Below, one piece after another: positions 47,509-60,060 of a stretch of 64,000 nucleotides of DNA. Both the position numbers and the translations under genes were made by a program. The stretch spans positions 62,001-126,000 of the forward strand of contig JAIWNE010000080.1 of the NCBI GenBank assembly GCA_025331445.1, written 5' to 3'. Below the pieces are notes generated by a model. The model was not told the origin of the DNA, searched no databases, and saw only the letters and a list, made by a program, of their open reading frames with translations. Position 1 is the first letter of the stretch, and every line of letters starts with the position of its first letter. The stretch is from Blakeslea trispora. Lineage: Eukaryota; Mucoromycota; Mucoromycetes; Mucorales; Choanephoraceae.

Positions 47509-49010
47509 TTATTGCTTAGCTTTAGATAAAGCCTTTTCAACACGAGCACGATAGTCGGGATCGGCGCGTTCAAACATTGCTAAGGCCTTGTCAACAATTT
47601 CCTGCTTACAAAGAACAAGCTCCTCAACAATATTCTCAGCCAAATCGTTCTTGTCTTCTTCGCTCATAAGACGATACAAGTTTCCGGGTTGTACAAAATC
47701 ATCATCAGTTACTTGGTAACTGAATCTACCAGTCATGCCTTCAACTTCTTCAGGAGCAAATGTCGATCCAACAATGTTGTTCTGAACAGGTCCTCCTAAA
47801 GAATTGGGACCGTAGTTTGGACTAGAGCCACCATTGTCATTGACAGCCATGAAACCATCACGCTGGTAATTGTTGACAGGAGCAATAGGACGATTGATGG
47901 GAATCTGATGATAGTTGACACCAAGACGGTATCGGTGAGCATCGGGGTAGGAAAACAAACGACCTTGCAACATGCGATCAGCTGAAACATCAATACCAGG
48001 CACCAAATGAGAAGGTGAGAAAGCAACTTGTTCAGTTTCTGCAAAGTAATTCTCAGGATTTCTATTCAAGGTGAATGTACCAACAGGAATAAGAGGGTAA
48101 TCCTTGTGTGGCCAGACCTTAGTTACATCAAAAATATTCCAGCGATACTTCTTTGCATCTTCAGGCTCCATTACTTGGAAAAAGACATCCCAAGAAGGAT
48201 AATCACCACGCTCAATTGCCTCAAACATATCTCTGGTAGCATAGTCAGGGTCAGAGCCTTCTAGTTCGAGAGCTTGTTTGGCCTTCAAGTTCTTGCTACC
48301 TTGCTTGCACTTGAAATGCCACTTAAAGTACTTGAATTTACCATTGTTATCTACCAACTTGAAGGTATGGGAGCCATAGCCATGCATAAATCGAAAGCCA
48401 TCAGGAGTGCCATAATTTGACATCAGAACAGTAACTTGATGTAAAGATTCAGGAACTGATGTGTAAAAGTCCCACTTGGCTTCAGGGTTCTTTAGATTGC
48501 TCTTGGGGTCACGCTTTTGGGTATGAATGAAGTCTGGGAACTTGGAAGGGTCGCGAATAAAAAAGACGGGTGTATTGTTGCCAACAACATCAAAGTTACC
48601 TTCTTCAGTATAGAATTTAAGGGAGAATCCTCGAGGATCACGAGCAGTGTCTGCACTACCCTTTTCACCACCAACTGTTGAGAAACGGGCAAACATGGGA
48701 GTCTTTTTACCAATACCATTCAAAAACTTGGCCTTTGTGAGGTGAGATACATCATGTGTAACAACTATAAGCTAGTCAGAATATGCATACACTCGGTCTT
48801 ATATTCAAGGTGCTTACCGAATTCACCATGAGCACCAGCACCCTTGGCATGAACAACTCGCTCAGGAATACGCTCTCTATCAAAGTGAGAGAGCTTATCA
48901 ATTAAATGGAAATCAGAGATGAGGATAGGGCCATGAACACCTGCAGTAATAGATGTTTGATCGTTGTCGACAGGCAAGCCAGTAGAAGTAGTTAAGATAG
49001 GGTTAGACAT
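47509..49010 (-). CDS. Catalase (small-subunit, heme-dependent)
   Basis: Two exons on the minus strand (49010-48818 and 48764-47509) give 482 aa, the length of small-subunit catalases. The enzyme splits hydrogen peroxide. Catalytic His54 lies in [13 protein letters not shown], Asn127 in [10 protein letters not shown], and the heme-ligand Tyr in [14 protein letters not shown]. The NADPH-binding-type central region is present ([16 protein letters not shown]). The C-terminus ends KALSKAKQ without a PTS1 tripeptide, so peroxisomal targeting is not evident. A TATA-like tttattatatat (49065-49076) and a CCAAT-type element near 49143 lie upstream. The gene sits between the arms of the inverted duplication and shows no damage. 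Confidence 0.96.
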
Positions 49011-50887
49011 AGTGAATTAATACAAGTAAAAGTTGAAGAAAGAAGCTTTTTGAAGGGCAACGCATTTATTATATATCCATCAAAGTTTGTTGTTTCACAA
49101 AGGCAGGTGCAATGGTGGATTGTCTCATAGACGCTATAATACTAGCCAATCAGTGATTTATGACAAAGCAACTGTGAAAAGAAAGGAATGACGTATAATG
49201 GACTTTATTCCGACAAACGACTAGCTTTTGCAAAGCTGATGTTCAGCATACAATAAAAATGTCAGATGGTGCTTGCCTATGGAAAGCAAATTTTGGGATA
49301 ATCAAGCATGTCATCTTCCTCTCATCACAGGTTGCTATGTTTGAGCATTGAATTATTTAAGGATACTAGTAATAAGACTAGATTGCTGAATCAAAAGAAC
49401 ACATAACTTATAGGGAAAGAATGACGAATGATTTTTGAGATTGCTATGTCGCAACACTTTTAAAAAGGCAATCGAACTTTATGGAAGAATCGATTATCCA
49501 TTCATGTAGAGTAAGCATCAATTGTGCATAACTGTATACATTTGACATCTATACACTAACGATTGTGTCTTTTAAATTCCGTTGGTAAACCATAAAGTAT
49601 TTACTTCATCAATACGAAAAAAACAGGGAATTTTTTGTACATTTCAGCTATTAAGAAAGCGATTTTGCAAACAGATGTGATTTGACAAATTACAATAAAC
49701 ACTTGACTATTGTTTCTCCCTGCTTTTGTTAAAGGACTTTAATCCAGCATCTACCTATTAGTCGTTTGCCTTTCATCGTATTGTTGACTTCAACATTTCA
49801 AAAGAGTGTTGCTTTTTTTGTTTTTACTCTGAGCAGGTTTAGTTGCATAAAGGGATTTCGAGCACAAAACTAGTATATCGCTATTTTCTGATAGAAGTGT
49901 ATTGATTGTTGTTGCTATGGATATAAGAAAGCGAATGTTCATCTTCTTTTCAAACATAAAAGGATTATCCGATATGCTTGCTTTGCGCTTTCTGATACTA
50001 TGGGGGGCAACAAAGGTAGACAAGCCAAGCAAAAAAAAAAAAGCGCACACACTTTGTTGAAGCTACATATCCTTTTACTATTGGTATTAATGAAAGCACT
50101 TTGCTTAAGTATAGCGTGTCCGTTTTATGTGTGTTAATTTTTCTAGATATTTTGAGATGTTGATTCAAACTGAAAGTTGAATGTCTCCAATAGAAATATT
50201 TTGTTATGTAGTTTGTAATCAGAAATCTCTTCCCGAAATGTCTTGTTTTTATTGCCACCAATATTTGCAAATTTACCTCCTCACAAGACTGTGACAAAAG
50301 AAAACCAAAATGCCATCAAAAATGAATGTTTCAATAAAAGAAACCTAACTATATCCTCTTGCTTTTTAGATTCGACTAATGATATGATTTTATCTTGAGA
50401 TGTAGTACATGTATTCAAATTATTATATTCTTTCAGGTAGCTTTATTTTAGCTTTTTAGATGACTAAAGAAATTTATAACAACGAAGAAAAAAGAAGTGA
50501 GCTACGCATGTACAGTAGAATAGTCTCTATTCATGCATTTTCAATCAACATTAAATATCAGAGTAACCATTTTACTGAATTAGGAAGTCAGGCTTTGGTT
50601 GCCTTGATTCAAAAACAATCATCAGAGCTTGCCATTCTATTTTTTAAAACTTTGGATCAACGAGTAGATATACTCTGTATCTTAAAAGAAAAGTAGTATA
50701 TCATCGTATTTAGTGAGTGGTGTATCTAGCAACTTTCCAACATGTTTCATTCGAATTGTAGTATTTCTCATAACTTTACGTCAAATAGTGTCCACCAACT
50801 TTTGTAAAACATCTTTTAGCCATAAAGTATGTACCTCTCATTTGGCACAGTTTGATTTGAAAATGATTCTTTTGTGTTTACTTTTGA
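49011..50887. other. Catalase promoter and spacer inside the inverted duplication
   Basis: The first 150 bases carry the catalase promoter. Beyond that I see no supported gene. A 78-codon plus-strand frame at 50460-50696 starts with ATG and is free of simple repeats, but has no family, splice or promoter support. Confidence 0.45.
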
Positions 50888-50999
50888 TTGAAATTCCTCT
50901 TTTATTAATTAAGAAATATGTAATAAATAAAGACAATCATATGAGCGTCTTCCTAATGGAAAGGCTCCAAGCACAAGCGAGATCTATGATTTTATGTGA

Positions 51000-51082
51000 C
51001 TATCAAAAGAAAAAAAAAGGAGTAGACAAAGAGCAGGTTAGAGCACGCTGAGATATGGATAGCCTGGATGCAAGTAACTTAC
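51000..51082 (-). other. 3' UTR intron, copy B
   Basis: Same 83-nt intron as in the left arm: donor gtaagt 12 nt after the stop codon and acceptor ttttgatag. Only a few substitutions are seen between the copies. Confidence 0.75.
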
Positions 51083-51094
51083 TTAGCGAGTGAA

Positions 51095-51754
51095 CTAATG
51101 GGAAATATGCTTGTGATGATAGCTCTTCTCACAACGCTTAATGATGTTAGAGAGTACACGAAGAAAATCAACAATCAAATTGTCTTGGGATTCTTGTGCA
51201 GGAGTTCTAGTTCCAGTGGAGGAGATAGCGTTGTTCAAAACTTGTGTGAATGGGCGTCCTGCAATTGGTGTTACTGATTCAATACCTGAGAGCAACTTAG
51301 CAGTCTCTTCGACTAAGTCCCCATAAAAGAAAAAGCCAGAGCTTAAGCCTTTCAAGGGATCGTTCAATCCACCTTGGCCAAAAGTATTAGTTTCTTTATA
51401 CTTTTGGTTGACAATTCTACAAACGGCAGATTCAGCGCTGGATTGGTCGAGAACAACATAAATATCGTTTTTGCTCTTGTCATCATGGTGGTCGTCATGG
51501 TGATCATCATGGTCCCATTCCTTTTCATCATCGTGACCCCATTCCTTGTCGTCTTCATCATCGTCAGCTCTCTTTTGTAAGAGTTGAACAATGTCCATAG
51601 CGCTGGCAGAGGCAGAGGCGAATTCAGAGACAGCAGACATAGAGGCAACAGACATTTCCGAGGCAGAGGCAGAGGCAGGGGCTTGAGGCTCAGGAGCGGC
51701 AAAGACAGCAGTGGCCAACAAGGTAGCAGAGATCAAGGCAGATGAGAACTTCAT
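51095..51754 (-). CDS. Secreted Ala/Ser- and Asp/His-rich protein, copy B
   Basis: 219-aa frame on the minus strand. The first 38 residues (signal peptide plus Ala/Ser segment) are identical to copy A in protein and in DNA. Copy B lacks a six-residue EFSAAS unit. A shared MDI..LL element follows, then an Asp/Glu/His/Trp tract (about 58-95, units such as HDDHHDD and EWDHDD), an IYVV anchor and two cysteines. The C-terminal domain is about 40 residues longer than in copy A and only weakly similar. It contains a Gly-rich loop (GQGGLNDPLKGLSSG). The gene converges toward copy A across the catalase gene. Function is unknown; the pattern suggests fast change of the mature part. Confidence 0.82.
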   Translation of the reverse strand: MKFSSALISATLLATAVFAAPEPQAPASASASEMSVASMSAVSEFASASASAMDIVQLLQKRADDDEDDKEWGHDDEKEWDHDDHHDDHHDDKSKNDIYVVLDQSSAESAVCRIVNQKYKETNTFGQGGLNDPLKGLSSGFFFYGDLVEETAKLLSGIESVTPIAGRPFTQVLNNAISSTGTRTPAQESQDNLIVDFLRVLSNIIKRCEKSYHHKHISH

Positions 51755-51832
51755 ATTATTTCGTTACTGAATGCGGTCGAAGGTAATCAGATGTGATCGA
51801 ATGTAAAAAGCTTTGATGAAAAAAGGCGCAAG

Positions 51833-51842
51833 TATTTATATA
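51833..51842 (-). promoter_or_regulatory. TATA box of the right secreted-protein gene
   Basis: Minus-strand TATATAAATA at the same distance from its ATG (51754) as in the left arm. Confidence 0.75.
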
Positions 51843-51946
51843 AAGATAGGAAAAAAAAGAGAAGGAAAGTTGCTTCGTGATGACAGGTATAGCTTGCTAT
51901 GGGTACTATCAAAATATTTGTTGATTTCATTATTGAAAGCAATGTC

Positions 51947-52046
<100 letters not shown>

Positions 52047-52159
52047 TCAGCAACAATAATAAAAAACGCAAATTAGTTGTAAACTCAACCAACTAGCTCA
52101 ATTAATACCATAGCAGTTACAATCCAAATAGAAAAAAGGCACTGCTTTTATGGAGAATT

Positions 52160-52958
52160 TTGTTATTTTTTTAGAAACATTTCATACATAAAAAATTTAG
52201 AGAAAATTCACTTGAAGCACAAAAGCTCATGAAAATAGCAAACGTCGCTTTTTCTGCTCTGCTAGCTTGACTTGATCATCTTTATTATCAAAACCAAATA
52301 TAGCTTTTAGTATTAACAGCGTTTTTATATGTGTTTTGTGTATAAATTGTTTGAATATATTGACACTATGCATGCTAAAGTCGGAACAGCCAACAGTCGC
52401 TTTATGTTTCGCAGTGGAAAGTCCCACATCGATCTTATTACAAACTGATGTTTATGAAGAGTGCTGAACTTTTGGCTTCATCGACTTGCGACTTTATCTT
52501 CTCTAATTCTATTACTTTTTTACAACACTCTATTCATGATTTCTTTGCGAGCTTCTTCCTGGCTTGCATAAAATATAAAAGCTTTTAAGCATTGATAGAT
52601 CTTCTAGTGATATATGTACCAGTAGCTACTTTGCTTACAATGTATGATTGATTGAGTCTTCAATATAATCCTGAGAAGTCGCTCACACGCTGAACATACT
52701 AGGCAAAAGCGTTTCTTGCAGAAACACTGAGCTGATATAAATGCATATTTATTTACTTTGATACAAAGTAACCATTTTACTAAGCTTACTCAATGAAACA
52801 ACAATAATGTTTGTATGCTCTTACTACATGCCTTTTCAATTCTTACTCTTGAAGTATATTCCTTTGCCCAAATATTCACTCAGGTAAACAAAGAGTCTCA
52901 AAAGACTCTCTAGCTGGAAATAAAAAAAAACAATTTTCTTTTATTCTTACGCTAAACT
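52160..52958. other. Intergenic stretch
   Basis: AT-rich; no supported gene. A minus-strand frame at 52227-52427 has no support. Confidence 0.5.
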
Positions 52959-54257
52959 ATGCAACCTTTCAACAAGTATTATCCTCCAGATTGGACACCA
53001 GAAAAGGTATACCTCATTCAGGCAGATGAGAAAAGGCAAATGGATTACCAGCAAAACTATAGGGCTCCATCAACACACATTATGGCAAACATGCCTTGGG
53101 TGATAGAGCAAGAAAACTAGATCAAGGTATTCTAATCGTAAGGTAAGTGCAAAGAATGACGATAAGATCGCTTTTGTTGTTATTTGCTAATCCAGTTGAA
53201 TCGACAACTAGATTTGAGTTACCCTTCAATATATGGTGCACAGGCTGTGACAATCATATTGGTCAAGGTATTTTCACTTTACTTTAGCCGAAAAAAAAGG
53301 GTGCAGGATAACAGTTAAACTGTTTCAATTCACTAGGTGTTCGTTACAATGCCGAAAAGAAGAAGATTGGAAACTACTACAGCACACCTATTCTTCAGTT
53401 CAGAATGCGCTGTCACTTGTGCAGCAATTGGATTGAAATTCATACAGACCCAAAGGTAAATAGTTTAGAAATAGGGAAAATGTCAAGATAGTCAACACAG
53501 ACAATAGAATACACAATATGTAGTTGTGAGCGGAGCAAGAAAGAAAATGGAAGAGTGGGATGCAGAGGATACAGAAGTAATCAAGCTTCAAGGTAGAAGG
53601 ATTCAATTCGTGTACATACTTGCCCTCTGTTCTAAACAAACATTAGAGCCCGAGATTAAGGAACGTCTCGAAAATGACCCAATGTATCGATTGGAACATG
53701 GTATTGCTGACAAAAAGACGATAACCGAAGCAACACCTCATTTGACCCAGCTTCAACGGCTGAATACATCTCAATGGGCAGATCCTTATGCTCGGTCACA
53801 ACAGCTACGAAAGCAGTTTAGAGAAGAGAAGAAGAGGGATAGGATTGCAAGAGAAGAAACAGAAAAAGTACGAGACAAGCATTCCTTGCAGATTGAATTA
53901 CTACCGCCAACGCTGCATGATGAAGTGGAAGCCAAATCAATAAGTTATGCTTCGACTAAGCAACTTGATAAAGAACGATTAAAGACAGCTGTTTCACCCT
54001 TATTTCAAGGGAAGAAAAGCAAAAACACAGTTCATCATCTCAGCCATATAGCAAAAGTCCATACAAGGCTAAAAACAGATCCATTTTACAGCTCCAATCC
54101 GTTCTCAAGACAGAAAGAACAGCCGACACTTGATGTCTCGAAAAGAGTGGATAGTATGATTACTAAAGCAACAAAAAAGACAAAGTCAAGTGAAAGTGAC
54201 TCTATAGTAGCATCATTAACAGCATATGGAACTGATTCTGATTCTAGTTCTGAATAA
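52959..54257 (+). CDS. CWC16/YJU2-family splicing factor, CCDC130 (YJU2B)-like
   Basis: Six exons join in frame: 52959-53006, 53063-53142, 53212-53267, 53337-53455, 53508-53592 and 53647-54257, giving 332 aa. The N-terminus carries the family block: [38 protein letters not shown], a zinc-binding CTGC, and CHLC about 40 residues on. [13 protein letters not shown] lies between. The C-terminal part is charged and helical, ending in a Ser-rich tail. YJU2-family proteins join the spliceosome at catalytic activation. The 54-nt intron 5 (53593-53646) has a length divisible by three and no stop, so retention would insert 18 residues in frame. The gene converges on the next one with 154 bp between stops. 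Confidence 0.92.
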
Positions 54258-54411
54258 AGATAGCATATCTAGAAAAAAAAAGGGTAACTCTACAGTATGT
54301 CTTTTTTATAATATATATATTTGAGTGAACAAATAAACTAGCAGTACATCTATTAACAAACTTATAAGCAAAATACAAACAAAAGGAAGGAGAAAATGAT
54401 ATGCTGAATTG

Positions 54412-55334
54412 CTAAGCGATCAATGAAATGTCTTGTTTAATACGATAAGGATTAGCAGGGTTAATAGTGATGTTCTCAATTGTCAAAAGAACTTGGACAT
54501 CATCGGCAGACTGGTTTGACTCTCTTGACATTGTATAGATACTTGTTTCGACAAACAGAGGGAACTGCTGAAAAAAATCTTCCATATCGGCTGTTATCAG
54601 TGGTTGGCCATTCTCTAACGGGTGATATGTGTATACATGACCAGTGCGGATTTTGACCAAGATACGAGAAAGTCCGATCAGGCCTCTGACCGAATTGCGA
54701 GACTTTAGTCTGTTGATAACATCTTCTGCTAATAATTCCACCGAATCTTCCAGAATGGGTAATCTCTCAAATAGATCATCCATCGCATTTTGATGATAGA
54801 GTTTGTTCTGAAGCCATTCTTCAAACACTCTTGAAATATGAGAAGCTGCTCTTGTATATGCATTACCCAGCATAGGCAACTAGACAGATTTTTTTTTTTC
54901 AAATTAATTAGATCTTTTGGTCCAATGAGCTGAGAGAAATAGTAAAGGAGGAGGGAAGGGTGAGATCATACCGAAATAAAACGATTTCCACCGTCCATGA
55001 AATAGGTATTTTGACAGTGTGAAATCTTGCCATTATTTGAATCCTGCATTGATCTCTCAAACTGTAATGCATCTTCTTCTACGTCGTTTAGATGGAGACA
55101 TGAATCAAATTGCGATAAGCAAAGGTCTGTGATAGTGCTTAAGGTTCTGTCGGTATCTGTCTCTGTAAGATCATCATCCTCTGAAAAACGATCGATTGGT
55201 GGAGCAAGACTAAGTTGTTCTTTGCATCCTAAATGAGTCTCGGCTGTTTGTGTGTTGATGTTAGTGCATATGTGATAAGACAAACTCCTTTCATATAGAA
55301 ATTTACCAAAAGTATTGTTTTCTATCCACATCAT
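54412..55334 (-). CDS. Orphan protein, two exons
   Basis: Exons 55334-54972 and 54879-54412 (minus strand) join in phase 0 to give 276 aa. I do not recognise the family. The N-terminal half is acidic and Ser/Thr-rich around DRFSEDDDLTETDTD. Exon 2 reads as a compact helical region (RAASHISRVFEEWLQNKL, LAEDVINRLKSR) followed by a beta-rich stretch (VQVLLTIENITI). Both splice sites are good. No signal peptide or membrane helix is visible. Its start faces a small plus-strand frame at 55513. Confidence 0.7.
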
Positions 55335-55512
55335 GGGTTAATAGTATAGGCTGTAATTATCTTGAAATATATTAGATTTTTTTTTTGTGGAGTAGAAGAA
55401 AAAAGAATATAGGAGAAAAAAGTGGGTGAACAGAATATAATTGGAAATTAAGGTTTTTTATTGTTCCCGACCATACTCTCACACATCTTGCTCAGTTGGG
55501 GGAAAAGCAACG

Positions 55513-55659
55513 ATGGACACAGGCGTTGACGGTGTCAGACAGCGGCTCTATAAATCTAAACGGCGGTTTGGCGAACTTCCAATCAGCACTTTTCATACAT
55601 CATTTCCAGAAATAGACTTTGCACTGGGAAGAAAAAGAAGATTAAAATGGCCTACTTGA
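55513..55659 (+). CDS. Possible small basic protein
   Basis: ATG 55513 opens a 48-aa frame (MDTGVDGVRQRLYKSKRRFG..., ending GRKRRLKWPT). It is rich in Arg/Lys with no low-complexity repeat. It starts 178 bp from the divergent orphan, so a shared promoter is possible. Its short length makes chance origin likely enough that I keep confidence low. Confidence 0.3.
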   Translation: MDTGVDGVRQRLYKSKRRFGELPISTFHTSFPEIDFALGRKRRLKWPT

Positions 55660-58028
55660 AGCATAGGGACTGTGCGCACACACTTTTTTTTTCTCTAAAA
55701 AAAGAAACTTGAAGTTGTGCAGTACAACAAGGGCTCTTGAGTTATGTAAATTTGTAGTTTTGAGTCAAAGTGTTGATAGAAAAGACCTAATGCATTGACC
55801 ATGACTTGATACTCGCCCGATTTTCAACCTTTAAAACTCAGTGTCATTCAAGATACCTTTGGCATATATAAACATCTTGATTGATGTTAGATTGAATGAC
55901 CTATTTTATCAGTGAAAAGTTACACAATCAAGTCAACAATAGCCTGATCTTTGTCTTTCATGCTTCAATCAATCGGTCTATTATTTTCCTAGAGATCTGA
56001 TTCTATTGAGCCAGAGAGAAACTCTTTTAGCATTTTGATGATCCCAATCTCAAGCTCTTCTATTCTCTCTTTCTCTATTCTTCTCTAAAAAGATCAATTC
56101 AAACACTGATCAACATCCAACTAATCAAGTGACTTGAATACGTAAATGTTTAAAAATGAAAATTATCGCCTGCTCGAAAAAGAAAAGGATTGCTTATAGA
56201 ATTAATTGGAGATATACTTGGTTTAGTTGATATACTAATAGTAACAAAGAACATAGACCCAATCCATCTCGTGTAATTCCCCTCTTTTCTCTTTGAGCAT
56301 TATTGAAATTGGATTGCAAGCAAGTAGTTGTCTAGTATTTATCGTATTCTCATTATAGAGATCACTTATCTTTAAAAGGGTTAATTTTAAAATCAAGTCA
56401 AAGAGAACAAACAACCAGCAAAGAGAGCAAAAAAAAAAGAGAACTATAACTCTATACAAAGAAACAAGAGATAATACATTGATTGTTGCTCGAACCTTTC
56501 TCATCACCCAAGTGCTCAGGTTGCACAGAATGCAACACGGGGGGTAGAGATTTCAGAGGTGTATCCTTAGTATCTCTGTGAAGAACAAAAGAGACAAAAA
56601 GAAGCCAACCAGACATCAGACAATGTAACACTTGATGGTTAGGAATCTAGAGAGCTACAACAATTGAAATATAGAGTGTTGTTTTAAGTATTCAACTAAA
56701 TTTGAGACGGATCGCTGCGCAAAGAAAATCATGCAGAGAGTAACAGGAATGTAAAGGTACATTTTTCTAACGATAGCATTTTTAATATAACAGAAAGTGA
56801 TATACACAGAGACTTTGACTTTAAATAAAGAGTAACATGTCTGAAGAATCAAAGGTGCACCATGACATCATCTGAGCCAATGTAGTTGGTGAACTATAGA
56901 CATGAACATTGAAACGTCAATTCGATTTTAGAGAGATACTTCCTCTTTATTATACATTTAACGGTAAAAGTAACAAAGTATGTTGGCCACATTCATCTAC
57001 CACTACAAGTTTAGTATTGAAATACTGGCTCCAGCACCGATTGATCTAGAGTTCTCATCATATTTGATTCTTGTTTAGTAGAACCTTTCTACATTAAAGA
57101 AAATACTCAATTTTACCATTCTATTTAGACACTCTTGTCTTTCAAGACATGGCTCTTTAAACATCGCACAATAACGGTAAAGAAAACCCTTTGTTTTTCT
57201 CATTAGCTCCCTTCATAAAGTGAGCCTTTCTTTAAAAATAAAGCAGTTCTCATTTAGAATACCTCTCTAAGGGTTTTAGCAATTAAATACATTGTCCAGC
57301 TTTGGAAAGTTTTATCCACTTGATCTGACACCCTTGAGTTGAGCAACCATTGTGTGATAGCTTGTTTATTTCATATACCAAATCCAGAAAAAAATTCTTG
57401 AAATATGTAAATTCCTATCAAAGTGAATGATGGTTTTGATATATGGATTTGACTCATTCCTAATGGAGACATGATGGGCATTTCCTTCTTTTTAGAAACA
57501 TCCAACTGCATAGAATAGTAAAAGCCTTCTAATAGAATTCCTGACTGTAGAAAAGCACATCCGTTTCTGCTTTTTACTTTTCTAGTTGACAACAAAAAGA
57601 CCATCATTAGCCTTTCAAGTCTTATTTACCTGTATAGTTTTTGGCTCAAGACATTTGTTTCAGTCCTGTCCGAAACATGATTGGTCAAGTCCAATCTTTG
57701 AAAGAGAATGGCCCAAAATGATACACTGTTCTGCTAGTAGGCTATTGACATGGAAGCAAGTCAAAACACAGAAAGACAATACTACAAATGTTCTCCATTC
57801 ACTTTAATCTAAATGTAGATTTTTATTGTTTAAAAAAAAATCTGATAATTTGGCGTGTTTTTTTAAGTTGAGAAAGCGCAACTCACTTTTTCATTTTTTT
57901 TTCCTACAAAAGACTAGTCGTAGTTTTTTTGTGCGTGTGTGTGTTGTTTGATATATCCACAATCACATAAAAAAAAATAGAAAGAGATCTAACCGCATAG
58001 CAACACAACCACATTTGCACAACAAAAC
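55660..58028. other. Long gene-poor stretch
   Basis: About 2.4 kb without a supported gene. The frames are short and AT-driven. A TG run lies near 57934-57945. The last 100 bases before 58029 are the SAM-carrier promoter/5' UTR, rich in A and CAACA units. Confidence 0.55.
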
Positions 58029-59016
58029 ATGTCTAACCCAAACCAACAAAGCAATCTTAAGCAAGCCTTGGTTGCTGGTGCTTGTGCTGGTACTGCTGTT
58101 GATACCGCACTCTTTCCTTTAGGTGACTATAGAGCAATAGTTGACAGCTTTCATATGACTCACGAGTATTCTTGTTTGATTTAGACACTATCAAAACTCG
58201 ACTTCAATCTCAACATGGCTTCATTGCTTCAGGTGGTTTCCGTGGTATTTATTCTGGTCTTTTGACAGCTGTTATTGGAAGTGCTCCTGGTGGTAAAGAC
58301 AGCATAATGACTTGTTTTTTAAAAAAAAAAACCTAATAACCCTATCTCTCTCTCTCTCTCTCTTTTTAGCTTCTTTGTTTTTTGTTACATATGAAGCCAC
58401 TAAACGATTACTAGGTGCTACTGTAGACAACCCACAATATGCACCCTTGATTCATATGGCTGCTGCTTCCTGTGGTGAAACAGTAGCCTGTACAGTACGA
58501 GTTCCTACCGAAGTAATTAAGCAACGTATGCAGACAAAGCAATTTACAAAGACATCTGCTGCTGTTTCGCATGTGTTCCGTACAGAAGGTATCTTGGGTA
58601 TGTATCGGGGATTCCTGTCAACTGTGGCTCGAGAAATTCCATTTACTTGTATTCAGTTCCCTTTGTATGAATACTTCAAGCGTTCCTATGCTACCATGCA
58701 AGGTCGCCCTACAGAACCTTATGAAGCTGCATTGATGGGATCCTTGGCAGGTGCTATTGCTGCAGGTGCTACTACACCCTTAGATGTCTGCAAAACACGT
58801 ATCATGCTTTCTACAAAACATCAAACAACCAAGCATTATGATGGCATTATTTCTACTATGAAGCGTATTGCTGCCGAAGAAGGTCCTCGTGCCTTGTTTT
58901 CAGGTATTGGTCCTCGTATGATGTGGATCTCAATTGGTGGCAGTATTTTCTTGGGTGTCTATGAAAAGGCACTCAAGACATTTGTGCAGCTTCGTGTATT
59001 AGATGAACGTTATTGA
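58029..59016 (+). CDS. PET8: Mitochondrial S-adenosylmethionine carrier (SLC25A26-like)
   Basis: Three exons (58029-58122, 58185-58292 and 58370-59016) give 282 aa. Three mitochondrial-carrier repeats are present with signatures FPLDTIKTR, VPTEVIKQR and TPLDVCKTR. The second-repeat VPTEVIKQRMQ and the GFLSTVAREIPFTCIQFPLYE block are typical of the S-adenosylmethionine subfamily. The carrier imports SAM into the matrix in exchange for S-adenosylhomocysteine. The intron before exon 3 has a (CT)n polypyrimidine tract (58344-58364). A start further downstream would lose the first carrier repeat, so ATG 58029 is chosen. Confidence 0.95.
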
Positions 59017-59485
59017 TCATGTATATATGGTAAAAAAAATAGGGAAAGTCCTTTTCCCCCTCCTCTCTCTCTCCTTTCTTTTTGTATTCATACAATCTAC
59101 TTAGACCCCCCCCTCTCCTCCTTTTTTTCTTTCAAAAGCTACACTGTAATATATACATATACAATTAAAAAAAAAAAAAACTACATTTCAATTTCTAAAA
59201 GCAAGACATCCAAAGTATGTATAATTATGGATATCATAAGCCAAAAAAAATAATATTTTGACAAGGTGCAAAAGGAAAAGAGTGTCTAGAAATCTCTACA
59301 TAGGCTGATACTAGCTTCAAGAGACTACAAATCCCACAAAATGGTGTTTTTATTCTGTTCTACACTATGTGTGTATCTCTCAAGTATTTTATTTGCAGAA
59401 AAAGAAAAAAAGTATATTGAAACCAAGTTTTGGACAGCCGTCTTTTCTTTTCTGTGAATGAATAATTTCCAGAAAGAGTGTATGT
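59017..59485. other. 3' region of the SAM-carrier gene
   Basis: Pyrimidine-rich stretch with C runs (59106-59113) and poly(A) at 59167-59179; no gene seen. Confidence 0.55.
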
Positions 59486-59938
59486 ATGAGTCCGCTTATA
59501 GATACTATAGTCAACTATACTACACTTCTCAATCAATGCACATCAAACAAAGTCGCTTCATGGACACCTGAGTTTATCCGGGAATGCACAGACTGGTGTG
59601 TTTATCTCGAAACTGAACTTGCAGTACTCGAAGAAGACGTTTGTGAAGATCTGCTTCGATCAGCTCAAGCAAAAACAAGCCTTGACATTCCATCGCGAAC
59701 TCATCTGTTGGATGCACTACACCAGTTTTTCTATAGCTTACTAAACAACCCTCATCTACCAAACCAGGTGTATCTCTATTTACTCAAACATTATCAATTT
59801 TTAACTATACCTCAAAAGGATCTATTGCTACACGATTTAGCTCAGCTCTCGACACAAGCAGCAACAGAGGCAGTTTTACTTGACATAGTACGCGAACTCG
59901 AAGCTGGATCTTCTCCTGAATCTCTTCAACATCAATAG
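59486..59938 (+). CDS. Small all-helical orphan protein
   Basis: Intronless 150-aa frame starting at an ATG in tgtATGAGTCC. I do not recognise the family. The sequence predicts amphipathic helices throughout (ECTDWCVYLETELAVLEEDV, HLLDALHQFFYSLLNN, YLYLLKHYQFL), with no signal peptide. Codon use and length are those of a real gene, and the frame has no low-complexity bias. It converges on SOD1 with about 120 bp between stops. Confidence 0.65.
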   Translation: MSPLIDTIVNYTTLLNQCTSNKVASWTPEFIRECTDWCVYLETELAVLEEDVCEDLLRSAQAKTSLDIPSRTHLLDALHQFFYSLLNNPHLPNQVYLYLLKHYQFLTIPQKDLLLHDLAQLSTQAATEAVLLDIVRELEAGSSPESLQHQ

Positions 59939-60060
59939 AAACTAGTGAAGTTCATCATTCAAAAAGCAAATTGATAGTACAGATAAATAAGGCTTCTTTA
60001 ATAAAAAATAAAAAATCGATTTTGTTTTTCACACACAAAAAAAAATAATAACGGTTGGAC

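Noticed and set aside
50460..50696. 78-codon plus-strand frame between the inverted arms
   Set aside because: Starts with ATG and is not repetitive, but there is no promoter, splice, family or neighbour evidence; noted only in the spacer entry.
57586..57807. 73-codon plus-strand frame
   Set aside because: Begins at a non-ATG codon, has no splice partner or motif, and sits in a gene-poor AT-rich stretch.
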